Below, one piece after another: positions 8,771 through 16,757 of a DNA stretch of 64,000 nt; position 1 is the stretch's first letter, and every line of letters begins with the position of its first letter. A program made the translations under genes and the position numbers. This DNA is from Phycisphaeraceae bacterium (GTDB taxonomy: Bacteria; Planctomycetota; Phycisphaerae; Phycisphaerales; UBA1924): positions 62,001 to 126,000 of the forward strand of contig RECQ01000046.1 of NCBI GenBank assembly GCA_007693965.1. Direction: 5' to 3'. Under the pieces are notes generated by a model. That model worked only from the letters and a program-made list of their open reading frames with translations, was not told the DNA's origin and ran no database searches.

Positions 8771-9379
8771 ATGACCACCCCCAGGCACGACCCTCCAGCG
8801 CCGGAGACCGCGGCCCTGCTAGCGGCGGCGGGCGCCGGCGATGAGCAGGCATGGCGCGATCTCATCCGCCTCTACTGGCGCCGGGTCTACGCCCTTGTCC
8901 GCTCCCGCAGCGGCCGGGACGATGTCGCCGAAGAAATCACCCAGTCGGTATTCGTCACCATGGCCGAGCGAATCGGCAATGATGGCTACGACGAGCGGGG
9001 CCGCTTCGAATCGTGGCTCTTCCGAGTCGCCATGAACCGGCTTCGCGACGAGATCCGCCGACGACGACGCGCCCCAGGCGGCTCCGGCAGCCCGGAAGCG
9101 GCCCATCTCGCCTCCATCCCCGCCGCGGCGGCGGAAACACCGACGGACGAGCATGAGGCCCGCTGCATCGCCCTGCGAACCGCCCTGGCCACACTCAACG
9201 AGGCCGACCGGGAGATCATCGAGCTTCGCCACCACGCGGGGCTCTCCTTCGCCCAGATCGCCGACCTGCTTGAGGAGCCCCTGGGCACCCTGCTGGCCAG
9301 GCACCACCGGGCGCTGAAAAAAGTTCGAGATGCAATGACAGAGGCGCCGGCGCCGTTTCACGATCAGAGAGACTCCTGA
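8771..9379 (+). CDS. ECF-type RNA polymerase sigma factor
   Basis: A 202-residue sigma-70-family protein. Region 2 is visible near residues 35-100 (WRRVYALVRSRSGRDDVAEE, then QSVFVTMAERI and FESWLFRVAMNRLRDEIRRR). Region 4 is near residues 140-190 (LNEADREIIELRHHAGLSFA, then QIADLLEEPLGTLLARHHRA), with the expected helix-turn-helix. Regions 1 and 3 are absent, as in ECF factors. The ATG at 8771 was chosen; an in-frame ATG at 8726 would add 15 unconserved residues. Two bases separate it from the membrane protein gene that follows, a typical place for an anti-sigma factor. Such factors redirect polymerase in response to an envelope signal. Confidence 0.9.
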   Translation: MTTPRHDPPAPETAALLAAAGAGDEQAWRDLIRLYWRRVYALVRSRSGRDDVAEEITQSVFVTMAERIGNDGYDERGRFESWLFRVAMNRLRDEIRRRRRAPGGSGSPEAAHLASIPAAAAETPTDEHEARCIALRTALATLNEADREIIELRHHAGLSFAQIADLLEEPLGTLLARHHRALKKVRDAMTEAPAPFHDQRDS

Positions 9380-9381
9380 CC

Positions 9382-9900
9382 ATGAATGACAACACCAACA
9401 CCCATCCGACCCCCGGGCGCAACCTTCCGCAGACGCCTGCCGAGCTTCGTTCGATCGAGGCCTCTCTCGATGAATTGGGCGCCGAGGAGCGCAGCGCCGC
9501 TCCGGAGGCACTGGAAGACCGAATCTACCTCGCCTCCCGCGCCTCCCTCGGCGCCGGCGATGCAGCGCCGGTGATCGCCCGCATCGGGGGCCAGGGGGGC
9601 CGGTTCGGGGCCCCGGCCCGCATCGCCGCGGGTCTTGCGATTGTCGTCGGCGCCGGTGCGCTGATCGGATGGCTGGCGCTGACGCCGCCCCCGGTGGCGC
9701 CGCATGACAGCGCCGTCGCGATCGAGGCCGCCGCCATTGATGAAGAATTCGAGACGTGGCTCGCCGCCGCGTCCGTCTGGGACGACATAGACGTATTCAT
9801 CACGTTCGATGTTGAGAGCGATATGGCCGCCCTGAGCGACGAGATCGCAAGTCCCTGGTTCGCACTTGAAGATCCACTTCTTTCCGAGGAGCTTTTCTGA
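9382..9900 (+). CDS. Single-pass membrane protein, possible anti-sigma factor
   Basis: A 172-residue protein with a charged cytoplasmic N-terminus of about 80 residues, one transmembrane helix near residues 81-100 (IAAGLAIVVGAGALIGWLAL) and an acidic C-terminal portion of about 70 residues. The topology and the position directly after an ECF sigma factor match anti-sigma factors. However, no zinc-binding HxxxCxxC motif or other anti-sigma signature is visible, so the role is inferred from context only. The TGA overlaps the ATG of the next gene (TGATG), so translation is probably coupled. Confidence 0.6.
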   Translation: MNDNTNTHPTPGRNLPQTPAELRSIEASLDELGAEERSAAPEALEDRIYLASRASLGAGDAAPVIARIGGQGGRFGAPARIAAGLAIVVGAGALIGWLALTPPPVAPHDSAVAIEAAAIDEEFETWLAAASVWDDIDVFITFDVESDMAALSDEIASPWFALEDPLLSEELF

Positions 9901-10889
9901 TGAATCGCATGAACGCAAACACCCTGATCCGCAGCGCCGCGCTGGGCCTGGGCCTGTCCCTCTTCGCAGCGACCGCCTTCGGTCAGCCCGGCGATTTCCG
10001 CCTGAACCGAGGCGAGCCGACCGAGCAGCGCGCCGAGCAGGCCTCACCCGAGGCGCGCGAGCAGATGCGCGAGCGCCTGCGCAACCGTCTGAACGACATT
10101 CGCAGCTCCGAGGCCCGTCTCGAGGAGGCGCTGCGAATGCTCGACGCCGGCGAACCGATTGACGCCGTGCGTCGTCGCGTTGTCGCTGAAGGCGCCGAAC
10201 AGGTCCGGGAGCGGCGCGAGCAGATGACCGATCGGCGCCCCCAGATGGGTCGCCGCGGCGCGGTGGCGCAGACGCCGCTCACGCCGGAGCAGACCCAGGA
10301 GCTGATGCAGTTCCTGCGCGAGACCAATCCACAACTCCACGACCGGCTTCAGTCGGTGATGGAGCGCGATGAGGAAGCCGGCCGCAGGGCGCTCCAGCGC
10401 GTGGCGCCGGGTCTGCAACGCTTCATAGATGCGAGAGAGCGCGACCCCGAGGGCTTCGAGGCCCGGCGTGAGGAGCTCGTCACCGCGCGGCGGACAATGG
10501 AGCTGGCCCGCGAAATCCGCACCGGCATCGAAGAAGGCATGGCGCCGGAGCGTCTCCGCGAGGCTCGCGAGGAGCTTCGCACGCTTGTCGCCCGCCAGTT
10601 CGAACTCCGCATGCAGAACAGCCGGCGCACCATCGAGCAGCTCCGCAGCCGCCTCGAACGCCACGAAGCCGACATGCAGGCCCAGAAGGAGCGGCGCGAA
10701 CAGCTCGTCGAAGATCGCGTCAACGCAATCATCCGCAGCGCCGTCGAGGGTCGACCGGTACGCCCCGACAACGCCCGCCCCGGCGCCCCCGGAAGTCGCG
10801 ACGGCGCCAAACCGGGCGAGCATCGCCGTATGCATGAGGATCGGCGTCCCGGCCGCCGCGGCGCCGGACGCGAGCGCGGCGGTCGCTGA
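9900..10889 (+). CDS. Periplasmic Arg/Glu-rich helical protein
   Basis: A 329-residue protein with a signal peptide ending near residue 29 (ATAFG-QPGDF). The mature part is almost entirely charged alpha helix, rich in Arg and Glu (ERLRNRLNDIRSSEARLEEA and similar), resembling Spy/CpxP-like periplasmic chaperones in composition, though no LTxxQ motif was found. The last 40 residues are a disordered basic tail. It is the third gene of the sigma factor operon and starts inside the preceding stop codon, so a link to envelope sensing is plausible. The function is unknown. Confidence 0.7.
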   Translation: MNRMNANTLIRSAALGLGLSLFAATAFGQPGDFRLNRGEPTEQRAEQASPEAREQMRERLRNRLNDIRSSEARLEEALRMLDAGEPIDAVRRRVVAEGAEQVRERREQMTDRRPQMGRRGAVAQTPLTPEQTQELMQFLRETNPQLHDRLQSVMERDEEAGRRALQRVAPGLQRFIDARERDPEGFEARREELVTARRTMELAREIRTGIEEGMAPERLREAREELRTLVARQFELRMQNSRRTIEQLRSRLERHEADMQAQKERREQLVEDRVNAIIRSAVEGRPVRPDNARPGAPGSRDGAKPGEHRRMHEDRRPGRRGAGRERGGR

Positions 10890-10934
10890 ACGAATTGAAT
10901 TGAGCGACGGTCACATCCGCAGCGCTCCCGGGTT

Positions 10935-12089
10935 ATGCTCGCAGGCGTCATGGCTGAGCGGGCGCCCACAAAAAGAGCGATTGATCCAGCAGGCGCTCCG
11001 GGACCGGTTCCGGCGCGCCTGTCTGACAATCCGCTCACACGCTCCGCCGCGGGCGTGGTCGGCATGGTGGTGCTGGGGCTGATCAGCCTCGCCTGCATTT
11101 TCTCGCTCCCGTGGACCCTGGGCTGGACCTCGCCGAGCGAGACGCCCCCCTACCGGGCCCAGGAGCTCGAAGCACAGTACCTGCCCCCCTTCTGGAGCAG
11201 TCACGACGCCGACGCCCGTGAGCGGCTGCTCGAAGCCGCCGCCGCCCGCATCGCGAGAGAGACAGAGGACGCAGGCCCCGGCGGAGCGCCGTTCGAGCCG
11301 AGCGAAGAGGAACTCCACAGCGCCGCCCCCCGTTACATCCTCGGCTCCGACAACCTCGGGAGAGACCTGTTCGTCCGCTGTCTCGCGGGCGGAGGCGTCT
11401 CGATCGGGATGGGCGTCGCCGCGGCGATCATCAGCGTCTTCATCGGGACCATCTACGGCGCCATAGCGGGATACTTCGGCGGACGCCTCGACGCGGTGAT
11501 GATGCGCATCGTCGACATCCTGTATGGATTGCCATACATCCTGCTCGTGGTGCTGCTCGCCGTGGCGGTGGATGCGCTCATGCTCGAATGGATGGCCCGC
11601 ACCGGGCGCGAACTGAGCGAAGGGCAACGCATCTTCGTGAACGTGCTCACACTACTGGTCGCGATCGGCGGCGTGAGCTGGCTGACGATGGCCCGCGTCA
11701 TCCGCGGCCAGGTTCTCAGCCTGAAGGAGCAGCCATTCATGGAGGCAGCCCGAGCCATCGGTGTGCCGCTGCATGCGCAGTTCTTCCGCCACCTGCTTCC
11801 CAATCTGCTCGGCCCCATCATTGTCTACGCGACACTCACCATACCGCAGGCGATTCTGCAGGAGTCGTTCCTGAGCTTTCTCGGCATCGGTGTGAGGCCG
11901 CCTCTGCCAAGCTGGGGCAACCTGGTGGCGGGCGGACTGGCTGAATTGAACACGGTAAAGCCGCGCTGGTGGCTGCTGCTCTTCCCCTCGCTGCTGCTGG
12001 GTGTGACGCTCCTGGCGCTGAACTTCGTCGGCGAGGGGCTGCGCGAGGCATTTGATCCCAAACGTGGCGCTGCGCGACGCTCGACGTGA
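10935..12089 (+). CDS. OppC/DppC-type ABC transporter permease
   Basis: A 384-residue inner-membrane protein of the oligopeptide/dipeptide permease C family. After a first helix near residues 34-55, a long hydrophilic loop of about 95 residues ends in YILGSDNLGRDLFVRCLAGG, a hallmark of OppC. The remaining helices and the cytoplasmic EAA loop (EAARAIGVPLHAQFFRHLLP) follow, then the LQESFLSFLGIGVRPPLPSW motif. The loop is longer than in typical OppC proteins. No OppB, OppA, OppD or OppF gene is adjacent, so the partners must be elsewhere. The start could instead be the ATG at 10950; neither has a Shine-Dalgarno. Confidence 0.88.
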   Translation: MLAGVMAERAPTKRAIDPAGAPGPVPARLSDNPLTRSAAGVVGMVVLGLISLACIFSLPWTLGWTSPSETPPYRAQELEAQYLPPFWSSHDADARERLLEAAAARIARETEDAGPGGAPFEPSEEELHSAAPRYILGSDNLGRDLFVRCLAGGGVSIGMGVAAAIISVFIGTIYGAIAGYFGGRLDAVMMRIVDILYGLPYILLVVLLAVAVDALMLEWMARTGRELSEGQRIFVNVLTLLVAIGGVSWLTMARVIRGQVLSLKEQPFMEAARAIGVPLHAQFFRHLLPNLLGPIIVYATLTIPQAILQESFLSFLGIGVRPPLPSWGNLVAGGLAELNTVKPRWWLLLFPSLLLGVTLLALNFVGEGLREAFDPKRGAARRST

Positions 12090-12148
12090 TCGACGGGATG
12101 ATTCCGCCCGCCGCGCCATCATGATGCAGTCTGACGTACCATGTGCCG

Positions 12149-13309
12149 ATGCGAGTCCTGCTCATCGCCGACCGCTCATTCGGCGCCCGGGAACGGCTCA
12201 TGATGGGCCGGCTCGAGGTCGGCCTGGCCGATGAGGGTGTGCGCGTGGTGCGGGCCCAGCCCGCGGACGCCACGCCGCTGTCGCGCAGCACGCTGGGCGA
12301 ACAAGTCTTCTACGACGCCTCGGGCTACATCTCCTCGCTCGTCGGACTCGGGCGACTGCGCCAGGGGCCTCACTCGATTGACGCCAGACTTGAATCGAAG
12401 CGCCTCGTCACACAGATCGAGGAACTGAACATGACCCCGGCCGACCGCCTGGTCGACGTCGTGCATGCGTGGGGGGAGGAGTGCTGGACGCTGGCGCTCT
12501 CTCTGGCGACGTCCATGGGCGCCGGGTGCGCGCTGGAAGTCTGGCGCTCCGATCTCGCGCCCAAGCTGCGCCGGTATGAGCGGCGTTTCCTGCGCACCGA
12601 GGAAGCGCTGCCGCTGGTCTGGATGTGTCCCAACGAGCTCATTCGGATGAAGGTCGAACGCGCCAGCGCCAAAGCGCCCAGCCGGCTGGCGCCATGGGGC
12701 GTCTTTACGCCGGCCGAGCCGCAGGCGTGGCGCTCGCATCAGAGCGACGTCGTCTCCATCGCGGTGCTCTCCACCGGTGAGGACCAGGAGGCGCTGACCA
12801 CGGCGCTGGAAGGCCTGAGCCGGGCGGCGCCGGATCCGGACCATGCGATCATCCTGCTCGACTCCGGCGCTGTGCGCAGAGGCCACCGCAGTTGGAAAAC
12901 CGCTGAACAGCTCGGACTGCTGGATCGGCTCACGCTCATCCCCGACATGGAGGCGCGTCGCGAACTGATCCTGCGCGCCGATGTGCTGGTGCAGCCGGAG
13001 CCGAACCTGGGCGTCAGGTCGATCATCCTCGACGCCATGGCCGCGGGCATGACCATCATCTCGCGCCGCGATGAAGAGCTGGAGGAGTTGGTCGACGACG
13101 AGACCGCGATGCTCGTGCGCACACCTACCGCCGAAGCGTGGGAGTCCGCCATTGGCGCCGTCCTGCAGGATCGCGACCGAGCCCTGCGTCTCTCCGAAAG
13201 CGCCCGCGCCTACATCCGCGCCCACCGCAGCGCCAGCGGCCAGGTGTCCGCGACCCTTGAAGCCTACAGCTGGCTGCTCGGCAGCGATGCGCTCGCCTTT
13301 AACGGCTGA
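12149..13309 (+). CDS. Glycosyltransferase, GT4/GT1-like
   Basis: A 386-residue two-domain protein starting MRVLLIADRSFGARERLMMG. The C-terminal half carries a GT-B pattern: LTLIPDMEARRELILRADVL near residue 270, VQPEPNLGVRSIILDAMAAG with the conserved E/G positions, then ISRRDEELEELVDDETAMLV, which parallels the EAMA.G.PVVA...G...E.V family motif. Such enzymes add a sugar from a nucleotide donor in polysaccharide or glycolipid synthesis. A GTG six bases upstream of the ATG is an alternative start. It ends 140 bases before a strong terminator, which follows a separate promoter. Confidence 0.75.
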   Translation: MRVLLIADRSFGARERLMMGRLEVGLADEGVRVVRAQPADATPLSRSTLGEQVFYDASGYISSLVGLGRLRQGPHSIDARLESKRLVTQIEELNMTPADRLVDVVHAWGEECWTLALSLATSMGAGCALEVWRSDLAPKLRRYERRFLRTEEALPLVWMCPNELIRMKVERASAKAPSRLAPWGVFTPAEPQAWRSHQSDVVSIAVLSTGEDQEALTTALEGLSRAAPDPDHAIILLDSGAVRRGHRSWKTAEQLGLLDRLTLIPDMEARRELILRADVLVQPEPNLGVRSIILDAMAAGMTIISRRDEELEELVDDETAMLVRTPTAEAWESAIGAVLQDRDRALRLSESARAYIRAHRSASGQVSATLEAYSWLLGSDALAFNG

Positions 13310-13395
13310 CGCCTCTGGAGGGGGACGACGCCCCTTGGGCGAACCCCTCGCAACGATCAGGGAATTGCGGCGCGCACTTCGACGAGTTCATTTTG

Positions 13396-13424
13396 TTGAC
13401 CCTGTACCGGATGGGACCGATAAT
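13396..13424 (+). promoter_or_regulatory. Sigma-70-type promoter
   Basis: TTGACC (13396-13401), exactly 17 bases, then GATAAT (13419-13424): five of six matches in each box, the best promoter noticed in the window. Transcription should begin near 13431, only about 18 bases ahead of a strong terminator hairpin, so it may drive a short RNA or an attenuated leader for the secreted protein at 13672. Confidence 0.6.
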
Positions 13425-13448
13425 CACAGTGCATCTTTCTCCCCCTCC

Positions 13449-13485
13449 ACCCCGCCGGCGCCAAGCGCACCGGCGGGGTTTTTTT
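13449..13485 (+). terminator. Rho-independent terminator or attenuator
   Basis: The perfect 10-bp inverted repeat ACCCCGCCGG (13449-13458) / CCGGCGGGGT (13470-13479) is followed by a run of T. It sits 140 bases after the glycosyltransferase stop and immediately downstream of the promoter at 13396. Confidence 0.85.
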
Positions 13486-13537
13486 CTCACCCGAAGTCCG
13501 GCAGAAACAAGGGACATTCGACCCATTATGTGATTCT

Positions 13538-13560
13538 AAGTCTTGCTTTACTCAAGACTT
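13538..13560. repeat. Short inverted repeat in the leader of the gene at 13672
   Basis: AAGTCTTG (13538-13545) and CAAGACTT (13553-13560) form a perfect 8-bp inverted repeat around a 7-base centre, in an A/T-richer patch. It could be a dimeric-repressor operator or an RNA hairpin. No T-run follows it. Confidence 0.5.
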
Positions 13561-13671
13561 GGGGCAAGCTGTGGTCAGACGTCGGCTTGAGTTTCGGTCG
13601 GCGTCCGTCGACGGCGGCGGCCCTGTCCGGGTCCCCGTCGGCGTTTCCATTTCACAGGGAGAATCAAAGAG

Positions 13672-14328
13672 ATGAACGCAACACTTCTGGCGCCCATTCT
13701 CGCGCTGTGCCTGCAGACGTCCCACTTCGGGCCGCAGACCGCGCGCGACGACCTGCTCGTCACCCCCGCCCCCTACCCCGCCAATCGGGTGGACTCGCCC
13801 GCACGCGCTGAGAACGGGCGACTGTGGATGAGCCGCACGCCCATCGGCAACCGCACGCCCATCCGCGAGCAGGTCTTCGGCGACCCCGGACCCGCGGCGT
13901 ACGGCGCCCCGCTGCACGAAATCGACCGCCTCATCTTCGTGCGCATCGGACACACCCCCATCGCCATCAGCCCCTGGCGCAATTACTCGAAGCCCGGCTT
14001 CGAGCGCTTCGAACGCGCCCGCCACCAGTGGCTGCGCGAGCAGGGATACATCCAGTCGGTGCGCACACACGTGAACCCGCGCTTCCGTCACCTGCACACC
14101 GGTGAAGCGGCCGAGCGGATGATGTACCCCGCGCCGCGTGCGACGATCCACATCGACGACGAGCTGCCGCGCCGCCCGTCACGCATGCGCGTCGAGGGCC
14201 CCATTTCCGGCGAGCCCATCACGCGGATCTCACGCCCCCACGCGGCGCCCGACCACGGCCCGATCCGCGCCGCCGCCGATGAAGCCGAGACCACCGACAC
14301 GGTGGCCGAAGCCGCGGACCACGAGTAA
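13672..14328 (+). CDS. Secreted protein of unknown function
   Basis: A 218-residue protein whose ATG at 13672 is preceded by an AGGGAG Shine-Dalgarno-like stretch. A short hydrophobic N-terminus (MNATLLAPILALCLQT) looks like a signal peptide. The rest is hydrophilic and Pro/Arg-rich, with an ERFERARHQWLREQGYIQS helix near residue 110 and an acidic disordered C-terminus. Its third codon positions are GC-rich like its neighbours, so it is real coding sequence. No domain was recognised. Its leader holds the promoter, terminator and hairpin listed above, and its own terminator follows at 14368. Confidence 0.7.
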   Translation: MNATLLAPILALCLQTSHFGPQTARDDLLVTPAPYPANRVDSPARAENGRLWMSRTPIGNRTPIREQVFGDPGPAAYGAPLHEIDRLIFVRIGHTPIAISPWRNYSKPGFERFERARHQWLREQGYIQSVRTHVNPRFRHLHTGEAAERMMYPAPRATIHIDDELPRRPSRMRVEGPISGEPITRISRPHAAPDHGPIRAAADEAETTDTVAEAADHE

Positions 14329-14367
14329 GGCAGGACGCCGATCTCGATTGCAATCTTCAGAAGAGAG

Positions 14368-14404
14368 AGGGCGCCTTCGCGGAAACGCGAGGCGCCCTTT
14401 TTTT
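14368..14404 (+). terminator. Rho-independent terminator of the gene at 13672
   Basis: AGGGCGCCTTCGC pairs with GCGAGGCGCCCT (one bulged T) and is followed by a run of T. It is also positioned between convergent genes. Confidence 0.88.
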
Positions 14405-14462
14405 CATTGCGGCGAGTGAGACACAATAAGCTTCTACCGACCACGCGCCCACAGCGCCGCGT

Positions 14463-16157
14463 TCATTCCGGCGCCGTCGCGCCCCAGTTGCCGAGAAGGA
14501 TGGCCAGATCCGCCGAGCCCACGCTTCCGTCGCCGTTGAGATCCGCCGGACAGGGATCGGGCTCGGGCGGACACATGCCCCAATTGCCGAGGAGGATGGC
14601 GAGGTCGGCGGAGCCGACGGCGCCGTCACCATTGAGGTCGCCGGGGATGGATTGGACTGGGCAGCCCTGCCATTTGGCGATGCGGTCCGCCGACTCGTCA
14701 CCAGCGGTCGTGAAGAAGCCCCCGGCGTAAAGGGCGGGGCCGCCCCCGGAGCCGTCGTCGAAGACCGTCAGGGCGCGGACATTGCCGTTCATCCCGCTTC
14801 CCAGGGGTGACCATGCCGCGCCGTCCCATTTTGCGATATGGCTTGTTGCCGTAACGCCGCCGGCGGAAGTGAAGAAGCCTCCGGCGTAAAGTGCGAGGCC
14901 GCCACCGGAACCGTCGTCGAAGACCGTCAGTGCGCGGATATTGTCGTTCATCCCGCTTCCCAGCGGCGACCAGGATGCGCCGTCCCATTTTGCGATGTTG
15001 TCGGTCGAAACACCGCTGGCGGTGGTGAAGTCGCCCCCGGCGTAGAGGGCGGGGCCGCCACCGGAGCCGTCGTCAAAGACCGTCAGGGCGGTGACGAATG
15101 GAAAATCACCGCCGCTAACACCGCTTCCCAGTGGCGACCAGGTGGCTCCGTCCCATTTCGCGATGCGGTTGGCCGACATGCCGCCGGCGGTAGAGAATGT
15201 GCCGCCGGCGTAGAGGGCGGTGCCCGAGCCGTCGTCGAAGACTTTCAGGGCGTTGACCGAAGCGTCCATCCCGCTTCCCAGTGGCGACCAGGAGGCGCCG
15301 TCCCATTTCGCGATACGGTTAACTGTCTGGCCGCCGGCGGCGGTAAACAAGCCCCCGGCGTAGAGAGCGGGCCCCGTACCATCGTCGAAGACTGTCAGGG
15401 CGTCAACCGGGTTGTTCATTCCGCTTCCCAAGGGCGACCAAGACGCGCCATCCCATTTCGCGATGCCGAAGACCGTCACGTCGCCGGCGGTGGTGAACCC
15501 GCCACCGGCGTAGAGTGCGGGGCCAGAGCCGTCGTCGAAGACCGTCAGGGCGTTGACCCAGTTGTTCATTCCGCTTCCCAGTGGCGACCAGGCAGCGCCA
15601 TCCCATTTCGCGATGCGGTTGACAATCTCGCCACCGGCGGTGGAGAACAAACCCCCAGCGTAGAGGGCGGGACCGCCACCGGAACCGTCGTCGAAGACTG
15701 TCAGGGCGTAGACCCGGTCGTTCACGCCCGCTTTGCCGCCGAAGGTGGGGATCCAGGCGGGCTCGCAGTCGGTGGCGGCGGCGAGCGTGATGGCGCCGGC
15801 GTCGATTGATGTAGATGAATTCAGAGTGTCGAGGCGCACGTTGCCCACATGGTTGGCGCCGCCGATGACCGCGGCGGCGGTGATGTGGAGTGATTCGGCT
15901 GATGGATCAATCGCGACGTTGAAGAGCGCGGCGCCTGTGTTACCGGTGACGCCCTGGCCGCCGGCGGAGGTGACGACGACCGCGTCTTCAACAGGCGCGC
16001 CGCCGGCGTCCAGGACGACGGCGCGAATCTCGATTGTTTCAACGTGTTGAGCAGCGGAGGCCTCGCGCGAAAGCGCCGACGAAACTTCCTGTGGGTCTGC
16101 GGCGTGCGCGGCGAAGGACGCGGCCACGATCATCAGCACTGACAGGATTCGATGCAT
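14463..16157 (-). CDS. Secreted seven-repeat beta-propeller-like protein with dockerin-like tail (paralogue A)
   Basis: A 564-residue protein read from the ATG at 16157, with a signal peptide MHRILSVLMIVAASFAAHA. A carboxypeptidase-regulatory-like segment (EIRAVVLDAGGAPVEDAVVV) follows near residue 40. From about residue 135 come seven repeats of 45-55 residues, each of the form LTVFDDGSG..ALYAGG.F..AGG....IAKWDG..WSPLGSG. Seven units fit a closed propeller. The C-terminus has two EF-hand/dockerin-like units (DLNGDGAVGSADLAILLGNW, DLNGDGSVGSADLAILLGNW). Its ligand is unknown. The tandem paralogue at 16758 has the same order of parts. An in-frame extension to 16250 was rejected because it precedes the signal peptide. 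Confidence 0.85.
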   Translation of the reverse strand: MHRILSVLMIVAASFAAHAADPQEVSSALSREASAAQHVETIEIRAVVLDAGGAPVEDAVVVTSAGGQGVTGNTGAALFNVAIDPSAESLHITAAAVIGGANHVGNVRLDTLNSSTSIDAGAITLAAATDCEPAWIPTFGGKAGVNDRVYALTVFDDGSGGGPALYAGGLFSTAGGEIVNRIAKWDGAAWSPLGSGMNNWVNALTVFDDGSGPALYAGGGFTTAGDVTVFGIAKWDGASWSPLGSGMNNPVDALTVFDDGTGPALYAGGLFTAAGGQTVNRIAKWDGASWSPLGSGMDASVNALKVFDDGSGTALYAGGTFSTAGGMSANRIAKWDGATWSPLGSGVSGGDFPFVTALTVFDDGSGGGPALYAGGDFTTASGVSTDNIAKWDGASWSPLGSGMNDNIRALTVFDDGSGGGLALYAGGFFTSAGGVTATSHIAKWDGAAWSPLGSGMNGNVRALTVFDDGSGGGPALYAGGFFTTAGDESADRIAKWQGCPVQSIPGDLNGDGAVGSADLAILLGNWGMCPPEPDPCPADLNGDGSVGSADLAILLGNWGATAPE

Positions 16158-16757
16158 TGTTTTTCCCCATCGCCCAGTGAGTGTGAACACCCGTCGTGGA
16201 CTTCCGGAGGGCGATCCGGCAGTCGGGCGAGTGAACTCAGACCTGCACATCGGGAGCGAACACGTGAGACCGGCGCTCCTTCTGTGGTCAACCTGTATCT
16301 ACGAAATTGGGGAGGGAAATGCAAGATCTTTTCGGACGTTTACGTGTCCTTGCTGATCGAAGGTGTTGTAGTTGAGATTCTGGGGGCTGAGTGGCTAAGT
16401 GGCGGCGTCGCCTGAAGATGCGAAGATGGTGTGAATATTTGCGCGGCTGGCGGCTCGCTCATCGCGGCGGGCATGCACAGCGCGATCATGCATGGGATGC
16501 ACGCGAACATGCGCGCATTTCGGCATGACGGTGCGAAGGCTGGCGGGAACGAAGTGAGGGCGCGAGACCGGTGGTGACCGAAAAACCTAATCCCAAACCA
16601 TGAATTCACCACAGAGACACGAATGACAAAGAGAAACACATCTTGAGTTGCAGTCTCTGCGCTCTCCGGTCTCTGTGGTGAAATAGAAGCGAGAAGGTTC
16701 CGGGATAGGTTCTCCTTGCATCAAATTTGTGTTGAAGAAGAGATTGCTGGTGTTCTG
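16158..16757. other. 600-base non-coding region between the two paralogues
   Basis: No coding frame is convincing here. The part next to 16157 must hold the promoter and leader of paralogue A, and the part next to 16757 is the 3' region of paralogue B. It is less GC-rich than its surroundings and contains the inverted repeat at 16605-16682. No T-tailed terminator was found. Confidence 0.6.
16605..16682. repeat. Inverted repeat with perfect 14-bp arms
   Basis: TTCACCACAGAGAC (16605-16618) is the exact reverse complement of GTCTCTGTGGTGAA (16669-16682), with 50 bases between. The inner part is AG/AC-rich. The arm resembles the CACCACAGAGACAC-type intergenic repeats found in many environmental genomes. 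A degenerate relative may lie near 43412-43440 (CACAAAGACTCGGAGTCACA). Confidence 0.75.
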
